From Rickettsia sp. (GTDB taxonomy: Bacteria; Pseudomonadota; Alphaproteobacteria; Rickettsiales; Rickettsiaceae), in assembly GCA_015657545.1 (NCBI GenBank), contig JADHZC010000009.1, positions 48,428-112,427 of the forward strand: DNA of 64,000 bases, given 5' to 3'. Position 1 is the first letter of the stretch; each line of letters starts with the position of its first letter. This document shows positions 1-9,426 of the stretch, one piece after another. Made by a program: the position numbers and the translations under genes. The notes beneath the pieces are model-generated. The model made no database searches and was not told the origin of the DNA. It was given only the letters and a program-made list of their open reading frames with translations.

Positions 1-1243
1 TTGGAATATGATCATCTTCTAGGGTGATAGCTTTTTTTTTTGATTCTAATTCTAATTCTAATTGAGCAACCTTAGGAGAATTTGAATAATTATTAAAATA
101 TTCTTTTGGAACTTCATTTAATTTAATATTTTCTGAATTTAATAAGGAAGCAGTATTTGTCTGTACATGTAGAGAATGTGAATCTGAGTTTTTTTTCATA
201 TAATCTACTGCTTTATCAGATAGGGTGGTTGAGGTTCTATTATTTCCTTTTAGAGCTTTTTTTAGAGCTTGAATTACATGACTTCTAACTTGAAGCGGAT
301 CTAAAAATTTTACTTCTGCCTTATTAGGATGTACATTTATATCAAATAAACCATTCTTCATTGTTAAAAACAACACAATCACTGGATATCTTTCTTTCAT
401 TAAAATGTCTTGATATGCGATTTTTAATGCTATAGACAAAAATTTGTCTTTTATAGGTCTATTATTTAAAAATATAAATTGATCTTCATTTGAAGATCTA
501 TTAAAAGTTGCCAAACTAACGTACCCAAAAATTTTAATATCTGGATATTCATAATCTACTAATGCAGAATTATTAATAAAATCTTTACCTAATATATTTA
601 AAATTCTTGATTTCAAGACTTCTTCAGTAGTTAAATTATAAGGATTTTTAAGGCTTAGAATTTGTTTTTTTTCATGTAATATTTCAAAATTTATTTGGGG
701 ATGGGATAATGCTAGTTTTTTTATTACAGCTAGTATATTACTAAGTTCTGTTCTGTTGCTTCTTAAAAATTTTAATCTAACAGGAATAGAAAAAAATAAA
801 TCTCTAACTTCTACTTTAGTTCCAATATTACTTGCAAATGCTTCAATTTCATTATTTTGTCCTCCAATTGAAGATAATTTATATCCTAATTTGTTATCCT
901 TGTATCTAGATATAATAGTTAATTTGCTAACAGAGGCAATAGATGGAAGAGCTTCTCCTCTAAAGCCTAAATTATTTATGTTATATATATTACTTTCATC
1001 TAATTTAGAAGTAGCATGTCTTATAAGTGATAATAGTAAATCTTCTTTTTCCATTCCAATACCGTCATCACTTATAGCTATTAGATTTTTTCCTGCATGT
1101 TCTAAGGAAATGAATATATTTTTTGCTTTTGCATCTATAGAGTTTTCTAGTAATTCTTTTACAACAGATGAAGGTTTTTCTATAACTTCTCCAGCTGCAA
1201 TTTTATTCACAGTATCTTCTGATAAAATTTTTATTTTACTCAT
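1..1243 (-). CDS. mutL: DNA mismatch repair protein MutL (N-terminal part, runs off the window)
   Basis: This is the first 414 codons of MutL, the GHKL-family ATPase that links mismatch recognition by MutS to downstream repair. The start is the ATG at 1243-1241, giving MSKIKILSEDTVNKIAAGEV. ATPase motif I (VVKELLENSIDA), motif II (DDGIGM) and the ATP-lid motif LGFRGEALPSIASV are all readable. Towards the window edge the frame enters a Lys/Glu-rich linker with a short Leu-Glu repeat from a TTAGAA triplication. The C-terminal dimerisation domain lies outside the window, so whether the whole gene is intact cannot be judged. An open frame on the opposite strand at 756-1265 is a shadow of it. Confidence 0.93.
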   Translation of the reverse strand, partial: MSKIKILSEDTVNKIAAGEVIEKPSSVVKELLENSIDAKAKNIFISLEHAGKNLIAISDDGIGMEKEDLLLSLIRHATSKLDESNIYNINNLGFRGEALPSIASVSKLTIISRYKDNKLGYKLSSIGGQNNEIEAFASNIGTKVEVRDLFFSIPVRLKFLRSNRTELSNILAVIKKLALSHPQINFEILHEKKQILSLKNPYNLTTEEVLKSRILNILGKDFINNSALVDYEYPDIKIFGYVSLATFNRSSNEDQFIFLNNRPIKDKFLSIALKIAYQDILMKERYPVIVLFLTMKNGLFDINVHPNKAEVKFLDPLQVRSHVIQALKKALKGNNRTSTTLSDKAVDYMKKNSDSHSLHVQTNTASLLNSENIKLNEVPKEYFNNYSNSPKVAQLELELESKKKAITLEDDHIP

Positions 1244-1309
1244 TTTATATAAAAGGTTTAATTAATGGATTTTCAATCTACCATAAGATACTATCAATAA
1301 TTGTTATAA

Positions 1310-3064
1310 TCAAATTATATTTTTTTGGTTGATCAATTTTTTAAAAAGATCAGAATTTTTTAATAAAAACTCTTGAGATCCGGATTCAATAAGCTTCCCT
1401 TTATTAAAAATTACTATTGAATCTGTTAAAAACAAATTGGATGTTCTGTGAGTTACGTAAACAATAGTAGTTTGAGGTAAAAATTTTCTTATATTTTTAA
1501 GAATTGTATGTTCTCCTTTTATGTCTATAGAATTTGTCGCTTCATCAATTATTAAAATTTTTGGTTTTAATAAAATTGCTCTTGCTAGTAAAAATTTTTG
1601 CTTTTGCCCCGCTGATATTTTTATATTTTTTTGATCCAAAACAGTCTTGATACCTAGAGGTGCATTTTCAATAAAATCTTCTAAATCACATATATTTATT
1701 ATTTTTTGTAACTCTGATGCATCATATTTTTGATTAAATAATATATTTGATTCTATTGTATTTGTAAATAATTGATCTTCATCACAAACTAGCAAAAGAA
1801 TTTTTCTTAAAGTTTTTTCTTCTATATCTAATAAATCTCTTCCTCCTATTTTCACTGTTCCAGTATATCCTGTTAAAATTCTTGATATAAGATTTATTAA
1901 ACTAGATTTTCCAGAACCAGAAAATCCTATTATTCCTAAAAACTCTCCTTGAGGTATTTTAAGAAAAATATTCTGTAATATATTTTTTTCTGGATTATAT
2001 CCGTAATTTAAATTTTTTATTTCTATATCGAAATTTCTATCTAGATCTAATAATTTATCCAAATTATTCAATGGCTTTTCTAAATATAATCTATCATATT
2101 TTGATGTAGAAGAGTATTTTTTAACTCTTTCTATAGATGAAAGATAGTTATTTGTTTGACTTAAAGTTTCAGAAATTCCAATAGCACTAAAAGAGACTAA
2201 AATGGAATAATATATAAAAGATATAATAGTTTCTGATGAATTAATTCTGAATATTGTAATTTCCTTATTTCCTATCCAAATAGTAAAAGCAAGGGTAGAT
2301 AAAGCAAATGCTATGATAAAAGAAAAAAAGAAAGAGCGAAATTTTAGTCTTTGAGAGTCTATTTTTAAAAAACTAGATAAGTGCAATTCAATATTTTTTG
2401 AGGATTCTTTTTGTTTATAAAATATATGTAAAATTTTCATAGCTGAAAGATTTTCTTCTAATTTAGATAGAATGTTAGATTCTTCTTGTAAAGATTTTTG
2501 GGAAATAGATTTTAATCTTTTACTTAAAAATCTTATGCATATAGCTAAAATTAGAAATAAAAATATAACAAAGAAAGATAATCTAAGGCTAATACTAAGC
2601 ATTAATATAAATCCTCCCAACAACATAAGTAAATTTCTTAAAATAAAAGAGAAAAAATTTACAATAGCATCTCCAATATTTTTTATATCTTTCGTTAATA
2701 TAGATAATATTACTGCTAAAGGAATTTTTTTAAAATTTGAATAGCTATTACTCAATATATTTTTGTAAACATCTATTTTTATATCATTTTGAATTTTTAA
2801 ACTTACTTTATTTATAAAATAAGATCTAATAAAACTCCCCAAAGAAAAAACAAAAATTAATAAGTTAATTTCTATTATTTCTTTATTAAGTTTTGAGCTT
2901 GATTTCAATGAATTTTCATTGATAGAAATTATTTTTATAATTTGAGAAAAATTATAACCTATTAATAACATTGTAATAGAGGTTGTTATTAAGGCGAATA
3001 ACACTATCAAAAGACTATATTTATGTTGTTTTAAATATTTAATTAAAAATTGAAAATTTTGCAT
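1310..3064 (-). CDS. ABC exporter, fused permease and ATPase (MsbA/multidrug type)
   Basis: This 584-residue half-transporter has an N-terminal membrane domain with about six hydrophobic segments (residues ~15-300) and a C-terminal nucleotide-binding domain. The Walker A motif is GFSGSGKSS, the Walker B region reads KILIIDEAT, and the H-loop is VTHR. The ABC signature is ISAGQ instead of the usual LSGGQ, a mild deviation. Such proteins work as dimers in the inner membrane and export lipids, drugs or peptides. The substrate cannot be told from the sequence. It lies 9 bp downstream of nadK on the same strand, so the two may be co-transcribed. Confidence 0.85.
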   Translation of the reverse strand: MQNFQFLIKYLKQHKYSLLIVLFALITTSITMLLIGYNFSQIIKIISINENSLKSSSKLNKEIIEINLLIFVFSLGSFIRSYFINKVSLKIQNDIKIDVYKNILSNSYSNFKKIPLAVILSILTKDIKNIGDAIVNFFSFILRNLLMLLGGFILMLSISLRLSFFVIFLFLILAICIRFLSKRLKSISQKSLQEESNILSKLEENLSAMKILHIFYKQKESSKNIELHLSSFLKIDSQRLKFRSFFFSFIIAFALSTLAFTIWIGNKEITIFRINSSETIISFIYYSILVSFSAIGISETLSQTNNYLSSIERVKKYSSTSKYDRLYLEKPLNNLDKLLDLDRNFDIEIKNLNYGYNPEKNILQNIFLKIPQGEFLGIIGFSGSGKSSLINLISRILTGYTGTVKIGGRDLLDIEEKTLRKILLLVCDEDQLFTNTIESNILFNQKYDASELQKIINICDLEDFIENAPLGIKTVLDQKNIKISAGQKQKFLLARAILLKPKILIIDEATNSIDIKGEHTILKNIRKFLPQTTIVYVTHRTSNLFLTDSIVIFNKGKLIESGSQEFLLKNSDLFKKLINQKNII

Positions 3065-3073
3065 TATATATAA

Positions 3074-3865
3074 CTAGATTTTAAACTGTTCTTGAATAAT
3101 TTTATTTTCTAAGTTGTTTTTAGAAGTAAAAAGTAATTTAACAGAGATATCTTTTCTGGATCTTATAAGTATTTTTTTAATATTTTTAAATTCTTGAAAA
3201 TCTGCAACTGCGTTAACAGGTCTTGTTACTGAATTCAAAATTTTAAATTCTACTTGTGAAGATTGTGGTAAAAGAGCTCCTCTCCATCTTCTAGGTCTAT
3301 ATGGACATAATGCTGTTAAACATAATAATCGAGATTCTATAGGAATAATATTCCCTCCTGCTGAAAAATTATAAGCACTGCTTCCAGCAGCAGTGCTTAC
3401 TAATGCACCATCAGAAATTACTTTTTTTATCTGAGTTAATCCATTTATTTTAATTTTAAAATGTGCTGCTTGATTAGTTTGCCTAAATATATAAACATCG
3501 TTAAAGCCAAGGGCTTTATGCAATTTATTCTCAAAATCAAAAGCTATCATTTCTATAGGAGACAAATTAATTTTTTTTAATTTTAAAATTTCTTTAATTA
3601 GAAAATTTAATTTATCAATTTTTATATTATTCATTAAAAATCCTACTAAACCTGTATTTATACCTAAAAATGGAATTTTTAAATTCATATATTTGTGTAA
3701 ATTTTGTAATAATTCTCCATCTCCTCCAAGAACAATCAAAATTTCTGCTTCCTCTATAGGCACTGGTAATAATATTTTTTTAAATGCTTCTACATATTTT
3801 AAAGAAACTTTATTTGATTTGTTATATAATAGAGATATGCGTATATTCAAGAAATTTTTGTGCAT
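3074..3865 (-). CDS. nadK: NAD kinase
   Basis: NAD kinase phosphorylates NAD to NADP using ATP or polyphosphate in the cytoplasm. The 263-residue protein has the diagnostic LGGDGELLQNLH (GGDG nucleotide-binding motif), the conserved GINTGLVGFL and the second motif SDGALVSTAAGSSAY. The length is normal for the bacterial enzyme. The ATG start at 3865 gives MHKNFLNIRISLLYNKSNKV, which fits the usual N-terminal strand. It probably begins a transcription unit with the ABC exporter downstream and is divergent from rnj. Confidence 0.93.
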   Translation of the reverse strand: MHKNFLNIRISLLYNKSNKVSLKYVEAFKKILLPVPIEEAEILIVLGGDGELLQNLHKYMNLKIPFLGINTGLVGFLMNNIKIDKLNFLIKEILKLKKINLSPIEMIAFDFENKLHKALGFNDVYIFRQTNQAAHFKIKINGLTQIKKVISDGALVSTAAGSSAYNFSAGGNIIPIESRLLCLTALCPYRPRRWRGALLPQSSQVEFKILNSVTRPVNAVADFQEFKNIKKILIRSRKDISVKLLFTSKNNLENKIIQEQFKI

Positions 3866-4092
3866 AAAAAGATTGATAACTTTAAAAAATTAATTTTTTT
3901 ATATAGAATATCATTTGTGAATAACAAGAAAAACTGTTATTTTTATGTTCACTTTATATAACATTATATAAAATATTCAAAAATTGAATTTTTTTGAATA
4001 AAAAATAGAAAATTTATCAATTTTTCTAAAAAATACAGACAATCTAAAATTATAGAATGCGTTAATTAAAGAAAACATTATTTATTTGAAGT

Positions 4093-5751
4093 ATGAAAAA
4101 ACTTGTAAATTTAAAAAAATATGAAGATAAAATCTTATTTTTATCTTTAGGAGGGGTAGGGAAAATGGGTATAAATGTAAATTTATACCATTATCAAAAT
4201 CAATGGATTATGATTGATTGTGGTATAGGTTTTTCTTATAATGAAACTCCTGGAGCAGATGTCGTAATTTCAGATCTTTCTTTTTTAGAACAATATAATA
4301 TAAAATTAGTCGCATTATTACTAACACATGCGCATGAAGACCATATAGGAGCCGTACAATATTTGATTGATCAATTAAATTGTCCTATTTATGCTGGTCC
4401 ATTTACTAAAATGGTAATAGAAGATAAATTAAGGGATAAAAAAGTAAAACAAAAAGCAAAAATTATAGAAATGGAAAAATCCTTTTCAATAGGTCCATTT
4501 AATATAGAAAATTTTGCTCTAAATCATTCTATTCCAGAAATGAATGCGATAGTTATTAAAACTTCTTACGGTAATATTCTACATACTGGAGATTGGAGAT
4601 TTGATAAAAATCCTATTTTAGGTACAAATTCAGATTTAGATAATTTAAAATATTGGAAAAAAAAAGGAATATTAGCTTTAATTTCAGATTCTACTAATAT
4701 TTTTGTAAAAAATGACCAATTGACAGAAATGGATTTAAGAAAAAATTTGCTTAAAAATTTTCAAGATGTTAAAGGATTATTGGTTTTGACAACTTTTGCT
4801 TCAAACATAGTAAGACTTAAAACTTTTTTTGATTTAGCTCAACAAATTGGAAAAAAAATTGTGATAATAGGTAAAGCTATAAAAAAATTTTATTATTTAT
4901 CCTATAAATCAGGTTATTTAAAGGGAACAGAAGAATTATTGGTATCACCTCAAAATATTACTAAATATCCTAGATCTTCTATGATTGTTATAGCTAGTGG
5001 CTCTCAAGGAGAACCATTAGGAGCTATGAATAAAATTATTAATAATGTACATCCATATATAAAATTAAAAAATGGAGATAAAGTTATTTTTTCATCTAAA
5101 ATTATACCTGGTAATGAAAAAAGAATTTTTAATTTGATAAATATCTTGGCATCAAGTGAGATTGAATCTGTTACTTCTAATACAGACTTTGTTCACGTAT
5201 CGGGCCATGCATCTGAACTAGATATTAAAAATTTGTATAAAATTTTAAAACCTGATATTGCTATTCCAATCCATGGAGAATCTATGCATGTTAGACAACA
5301 TTGTAAAATAGCTAAAGAATCTGGAGTACCAGAAGTATTTTTTGTTCAAAGTGGAGATCTTATTTTATTAGAAAAATCTGCAACTAAGGTTATAGAAAAA
5401 GTTCATTTGGGATATTATGCTGTTGATGGAAATTACTTAGTACCAAGTAATTCCCAAATTTTCCAAGATAGAAAATCTCTATATTCTAATGGTATTTTGA
5501 TTATTACATGTAAAATAAATAAATTGAAATTAATCTCTTCTCAAATAAATGCTCCTGGATTGCTTGATTTGCAAAATGATTCTGGATTAATTAATGAAAT
5601 TCAAGAATTAATTAACAATTTTTTTAAAGATAATTATGATAAAAAATTAACCAATAAATCTATAAAAACTGCTTTAGAAAAGCTTTTATATAAATTTATT
5701 GCAAAAGAAATGGAAAAATTACCTATTATAATAACAAACTTGGTTGACTAG
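4093..5751 (+). CDS. rnj: Ribonuclease J
   Basis: RNase J is a metallo-beta-lactamase/beta-CASP nuclease with endonuclease and 5'-3' exonuclease activity on RNA. The metal-binding motif LLLTHAHEDHIGAV (HxHxDH) is near residue 78, the second metal motif is HTGDWRFD, and the beta-CASP region with GSQGEP and VHVSGHASELD is present, followed by PIHGESMH. The length of 552 residues is typical. The start MKKLVNLKKYEDK is followed at once by the first beta-strand of the lactamase fold. It is followed by tRNA-His on the same strand. Confidence 0.93.
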   Translation: MKKLVNLKKYEDKILFLSLGGVGKMGINVNLYHYQNQWIMIDCGIGFSYNETPGADVVISDLSFLEQYNIKLVALLLTHAHEDHIGAVQYLIDQLNCPIYAGPFTKMVIEDKLRDKKVKQKAKIIEMEKSFSIGPFNIENFALNHSIPEMNAIVIKTSYGNILHTGDWRFDKNPILGTNSDLDNLKYWKKKGILALISDSTNIFVKNDQLTEMDLRKNLLKNFQDVKGLLVLTTFASNIVRLKTFFDLAQQIGKKIVIIGKAIKKFYYLSYKSGYLKGTEELLVSPQNITKYPRSSMIVIASGSQGEPLGAMNKIINNVHPYIKLKNGDKVIFSSKIIPGNEKRIFNLINILASSEIESVTSNTDFVHVSGHASELDIKNLYKILKPDIAIPIHGESMHVRQHCKIAKESGVPEVFFVQSGDLILLEKSATKVIEKVHLGYYAVDGNYLVPSNSQIFQDRKSLYSNGILIITCKINKLKLISSQINAPGLLDLQNDSGLINEIQELINNFFKDNYDKKLTNKSIKTALEKLLYKFIAKEMEKLPIIITNLVD

Positions 5752-5785
5752 ATCATATGATGATTTATAATCTCTAATATTTTGT

Positions 5786-5859
5786 GGCGAATGTAATTCA
5801 GTTGGTTAGAAATTCAGACTGTGACTCTGGAAGCGCCGGTTCAAGTCCGGTCGTTCGCC
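5786..5859 (+). tRNA. tRNA-His (GTG anticodon)
   Basis: The cloverleaf folds by hand. The acceptor stem GCGAATG (5787-5793) pairs with CGTTCGC (5852-5858) with one G-U pair. The anticodon loop CTGTGAC places GTG at 5821-5823, and the T-loop is TTCAAGT. A G at 5786 occupies position -1 opposite C73 at 5859, the classic identity element of histidine tRNA. No CCA is encoded. It lies between rnj and an ABC ATPase gene. Confidence 0.93.
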
Positions 5860-5886
5860 CCTTTTCACTTTTTATTCTTAATATTA

Positions 5887-6813
5887 ATGTCGAAAAATTT
5901 TGCTATTGAAGTTCAAAATTTAGTTAAGATTTATAATAAAAAATTAGATAATCAATTCAAATCTTTAGATAATTTAAATCTTTCTATTCCTAAAGGAAAA
6001 ATTTTTGGATTACTTGGTTCTAATGGAGCAGGAAAATCTAGTTTAATTAATATTATTGCTGGTTTAGTTAATAAAACTTCTGGTAATATTAAGGTTTTAG
6101 GATATGATATAGATCAAAATCCTAAATTAATAAAACATCTTATAGGCGTAGTTCCTCAAGAAATAGTTCTTGATAGTTTTTTTTCCTTAAAACAATATTT
6201 AGAAATAACTGCTGGTTATTTTTCAATACATCATGAAGCTAGAAAAACTGAAGAGCTTTTAAAAATTTTAGGTCTTTGGGATAAGAAAGATAATTATTCC
6301 AAAGATTTATCTGGGGGCATGAAAAGAAGATTTTTGCTTGCAAAAGCTATGGTTCATAATCCAGAAATTTTGATTTTAGATGAACCAACCGCAGGTGTTG
6401 ATTTAGATTTAAGAAATAAATTATGGGAATATGTTTTAGATATTTCTAAAAATCAAGGTAAAACTGTCATTATAACCACTCATTATTTGATGGAAGCACA
6501 AGAATTATGTGATGAAATTGCATTTATTAATCGAGGTAAAATTGTTAAACAAGATTTAACAAAAAATATTTTACATGATTTAGGTTCTAAATATTTAAAA
6601 ATAGAATTTACTAAAAATCTTGATCAAGATTTATTATCTAATATTCCTAATTTAATAAAAATGGAGGATAATAAATTATTTTTAAACATAGATATTTCTA
6701 ATGATTTAAATCCAATATTAAAATCAGTGTCTGAGTTAAACTTAAATATAAAAAATATTGAAATCGTAGAAACTGATCTTGAAGATGTTTTTCATCAAAT
6801 AATCAAAAGCTAA
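5887..6813 (+). CDS. ABC transporter ATP-binding protein (ABC-2/NatA-CcmA type)
   Basis: This 308-residue ATPase has Walker A GSNGAGKSS, signature LSGGMKRR, Walker B ILILDEPTAGVD and the H-loop TTHYL, followed by a ~90-residue C-terminal domain. The LSGGM signature and the 'TAGVD' D-loop are typical of ABC-2 type exporters, whose permease is a separate protein. No permease gene is adjacent. I take the start as ATG 5887 (MSKNFAIEVQNL); the frame is open further upstream to 5821, but that part lies inside the tRNA-His gene and cannot be coding. Its stop overlaps the next start (TAATG), suggesting translational coupling with the YgfZ-like gene. Confidence 0.88.
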   Translation: MSKNFAIEVQNLVKIYNKKLDNQFKSLDNLNLSIPKGKIFGLLGSNGAGKSSLINIIAGLVNKTSGNIKVLGYDIDQNPKLIKHLIGVVPQEIVLDSFFSLKQYLEITAGYFSIHHEARKTEELLKILGLWDKKDNYSKDLSGGMKRRFLLAKAMVHNPEILILDEPTAGVDLDLRNKLWEYVLDISKNQGKTVIITTHYLMEAQELCDEIAFINRGKIVKQDLTKNILHDLGSKYLKIEFTKNLDQDLLSNIPNLIKMEDNKLFLNIDISNDLNPILKSVSELNLNIKNIEIVETDLEDVFHQIIKS

Positions 6814-7652
6814 TGTATGAAATATTAAATAATCTAGAAGTAATTAAAATTTCTGGAGAAAATTGTTTAAATTTTTTACAAAGATTTACAACAAATGATC
6901 TTAAAAATCAAAATTTTTCTTATAATTATTTTCTAGATAGCAAAGGAAGATATCTTTATGATTCTTTCCTTTATCGTATTCCAAGTGATAAAAATGAAAA
7001 ATTTATTATTTTAATCAATAAAAGTCAGATCAATGATCTGATTGAACATTTGAAATTTTTTAAACTGAAAGAAAAAATTCAAATTGAAAATATTTCTTCT
7101 AGCTATATTTTATTATATTCTAATAAAATTATTTACGATAAAAATATCATTTTTTCAATTAAAGATCCAAGATATATTGGCCTTGGTTACATATCTATGA
7201 TATTTAAAGATAATATAGAATTATTAGAATTTAATTTTACTAAAAATCTCTATTTAAAAGATAAATATAATTTTGCTATTCCTGATGGATTTAGTGACTT
7301 AATTCATAAAAAATCTATTATTTTAGAATATGGGGCTTTACAATTAAATGCTCTTAATAGAAATAAAGGTTGCTATTTAGGTCAAGAATTAATTTCAAGA
7401 ACATTAAATCAAGGAATAGTTAGAAAAAATATTTATAAAATAACATTAAACAAAGAAATAGATAAGACTCTTCTTCCTTATAATTTATTTATTGGAGAAT
7501 TGAAGATAGGTCATATAACTTCTTGTTATCAAAAATTAGCTATTGCTATTATTAATATTGATAAAATACCTTATGAAAATAAAAATTCTTTTAGAATTTC
7601 TAATTCTAATTTCCAATGCAAATTAGAACATGCCATTTGGTATAAAAATTAA
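6813..7652 (+). CDS. ygfZ: YgfZ/CAF17-like folate-binding protein (iron-sulfur cluster protein repair)
   Basis: YgfZ proteins are folate-binding relatives of the GcvT aminomethyltransferase that help maintain certain iron-sulfur enzymes, including MiaB, which is also encoded in this window. The family signature KGCYLGQE is present as NKGCYLGQELISRT near residue 187. The N-terminal ENCLNFLQRFTTNDL also matches the family. The length of 279 residues is normal. The start codon shares one base with the stop of the preceding ABC ATPase gene. The direct role in this organism is inferred from the family. Confidence 0.82.
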   Translation: MYEILNNLEVIKISGENCLNFLQRFTTNDLKNQNFSYNYFLDSKGRYLYDSFLYRIPSDKNEKFIILINKSQINDLIEHLKFFKLKEKIQIENISSSYILLYSNKIIYDKNIIFSIKDPRYIGLGYISMIFKDNIELLEFNFTKNLYLKDKYNFAIPDGFSDLIHKKSIILEYGALQLNALNRNKGCYLGQELISRTLNQGIVRKNIYKITLNKEIDKTLLPYNLFIGELKIGHITSCYQKLAIAIINIDKIPYENKNSFRISNSNFQCKLEHAIWYKN

Positions 7653-8067
7653 TCAAAATAAATTTATCTACTGCTTTCAATTTATATTCAAGTTTCATTT
7701 CATAAAAAACAAATAAAAGCTGTTAATTTAAAGATTTTTTAAAAAAATTATTGAAAATGATATAATTAGATTATTATTAGATAATTATGAAATATTGGGT
7801 TAAGGCATTCTATTGTCAACAAAAGGAATAATATAAATAATAGTTAAAGTAAAAAATAAAAAAGTTAAAAAGAAAGGAAAAATTCAGTTTGAAAAGCAAT
7901 ATTTAATGCCTTATGGCCTTATTTTTTTTAAATGTTAATCCTTAAAAATCTATTTTCTATTATTTTTACAAATATAATCATCTATATGATCATAAAATTT
8001 TATAGTGATTCTTTCAGATTATTCAAATTTTTACTAATTTTTCTTAAATTTTGTGTATAAAAAGTCT
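7653..8067. other. 415-bp intergenic region between convergent ygfZ and gltA
   Basis: No gene is recognised. A 9-bp inverted pair, TAAGGCATT at 7801-7809 and AATGCCTTA at 7905-7913, encloses 95 bp. A Lys-rich open stretch on the plus strand at about 7840-7938 ends in QYLMPYGLIFFKC and could be a gene remnant, but it is too short and too low in complexity to claim. Confidence 0.4.
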
Positions 8068-9336
8068 TTATTCTAGAGTTTGATCCTTTTGACCCAAATA
8101 TAATTGCCTTGGTCTTGCAATTTTAAATTCTGGATCATTTCTCATCTCCTTCCAATGAACTAGCCAACCTGTTGTTCTAGCTATTGCAAACATTACCGTA
8201 AACATATTAATTGGAATTCCAATAGCTTCGTATATGATTCCTGAATAAAAATCTACATTAGGATATAATTTTCTATCTATAAAATATTTATCCTCTAAAG
8301 CAATTTGCTCTAATTTTTGAGCTATTTGTAATTTTGAATTATAATTATTATTGTCAGAATGATTTATTACTGATTGTAGAATATTCTTTAAAATTTTTGC
8401 TCTTGGATCATAATTTTTATAAACTCGATGTCCAAACCCCATTAATTTAAATGAATCATTAGGATCTTTTGCTTTACTAATAAAATGATCAATTTTCTCA
8501 CTTGTCCCAATTTGATTAATCATATTTAATACTTTTTCATTTGCCCCTCCATGTAATGGACCTGATAAAGAAGCTATTCCAGCAGATATAGCACTAAAAA
8601 CACTAGCTTTAGAAGAACCTACCATTCTAACAGAAGATGTAGAAGCATTTTGTTCATGATCTATATGTAAAATCAAAACTTTATTTAATGCGTCTGTAAA
8701 TATATTATTTACATCATGATATTTTTTTGAATCTGTAGAAAAAAACATGTGCAATAAATTTTTTGCAAAATCCTCTTCTATAATAGGAGAAGGCATCTCT
8801 TCTATATTTAAATTTTTAGTATTATGCCTGTATATCATTGCTGAAATGGATAACATTTGAGATATTATATAAATAATGCTATCTTCTTCATTTTGATCCT
8901 CAGGAAATAACTGTAAAGCTGAAAAAAGAGTTAGTAACAAATGCATAGAATGAGCATTTGAAGGAAAATTTTTTAGTATTTTCACTAATTTTGTATTTAC
9001 TTTAGATGCTTTAAGAATTTTTGTTTTAAATGATAAATACTCTTCTTTTGTTGGTAATTTTTTATAAATTAATAGAAAAACTACTTCTAGAAAAGTAGTT
9101 TTTTCAGCTAATTCTGTAATATTATATCCCCTGTGAAGAAGAATAGATTTTTCTCCATCTATGTAACTGATATCAGAATTACATGATGCTGTAGACATAA
9201 ATCCAGGATCATAAGTAAAAAATCCAGTTTCTTTATAAAAATTCTTAATATCTACTACATGAGGTCCTAAATTAGATTCTTTGATAGGAAATTTAAAAAA
9301 TCTTTCTCCAATTTTTATTTCTACAAATTTTTGCAT
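8068..9336 (-). CDS. gltA: Citrate synthase (type II)
   Basis: This enzyme condenses oxaloacetate and acetyl-CoA to citrate at the entry of the TCA cycle. The 422-residue protein has the citrate synthase signature GFGHRVYKNYDPRA, the catalytic His region SGPLHGGANEKV and the catalytic Asp in NVDFYSG. The length and the N-terminal beta-rich domain (FKFPIKESNLGPHVVDI) fit the hexameric alphaproteobacterial/gamma-type enzyme. It is transcribed alone, 88 bp after the mraY stop, separated from it by an inverted repeat. Confidence 0.96.
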   Translation of the reverse strand: MQKFVEIKIGERFFKFPIKESNLGPHVVDIKNFYKETGFFTYDPGFMSTASCNSDISYIDGEKSILLHRGYNITELAEKTTFLEVVFLLIYKKLPTKEEYLSFKTKILKASKVNTKLVKILKNFPSNAHSMHLLLTLFSALQLFPEDQNEEDSIIYIISQMLSISAMIYRHNTKNLNIEEMPSPIIEEDFAKNLLHMFFSTDSKKYHDVNNIFTDALNKVLILHIDHEQNASTSSVRMVGSSKASVFSAISAGIASLSGPLHGGANEKVLNMINQIGTSEKIDHFISKAKDPNDSFKLMGFGHRVYKNYDPRAKILKNILQSVINHSDNNNYNSKLQIAQKLEQIALEDKYFIDRKLYPNVDFYSGIIYEAIGIPINMFTVMFAIARTTGWLVHWKEMRNDPEFKIARPRQLYLGQKDQTLE

Positions 9337-9392
9337 AAAATCTAGACCTTTATATTAAAATCTGAAAAATGAATATTTTACATTTTAAATTC

Positions 9393-9426
9393 AATCTTCT
9401 TTAGATAGAATTAATTTAAGAAGATT
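9393..9426 (-). terminator. Possible hairpin at the end of the dcw cluster
   Basis: A perfect 9-bp inverted repeat, AATCTTCTT (9393-9401) and AAGAAGATT (9418-9426), overlaps the mraY stop codon. It could end dcw transcription, but no clear U-tract follows the stem on the minus strand, so an intrinsic terminator is uncertain. Confidence 0.3.

Noticed and set aside
756..1265. 169-codon open frame on the plus strand
   Set aside because: It lies exactly opposite mutL, whose motifs are unmistakable; the plus frame has no recognisable domain.
5821..5886. 22-codon N-terminal extension of the ABC ATPase
   Set aside because: The extension lies inside the tRNA-His gene, so the ATG at 5887 is the real start.
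7653..8067. Structured RNA such as tmRNA or RNase P RNA in the ygfZ-gltA gap
   Set aside because: No conserved motif of either RNA and very low G+C; only a 9-bp inverted pair was found.
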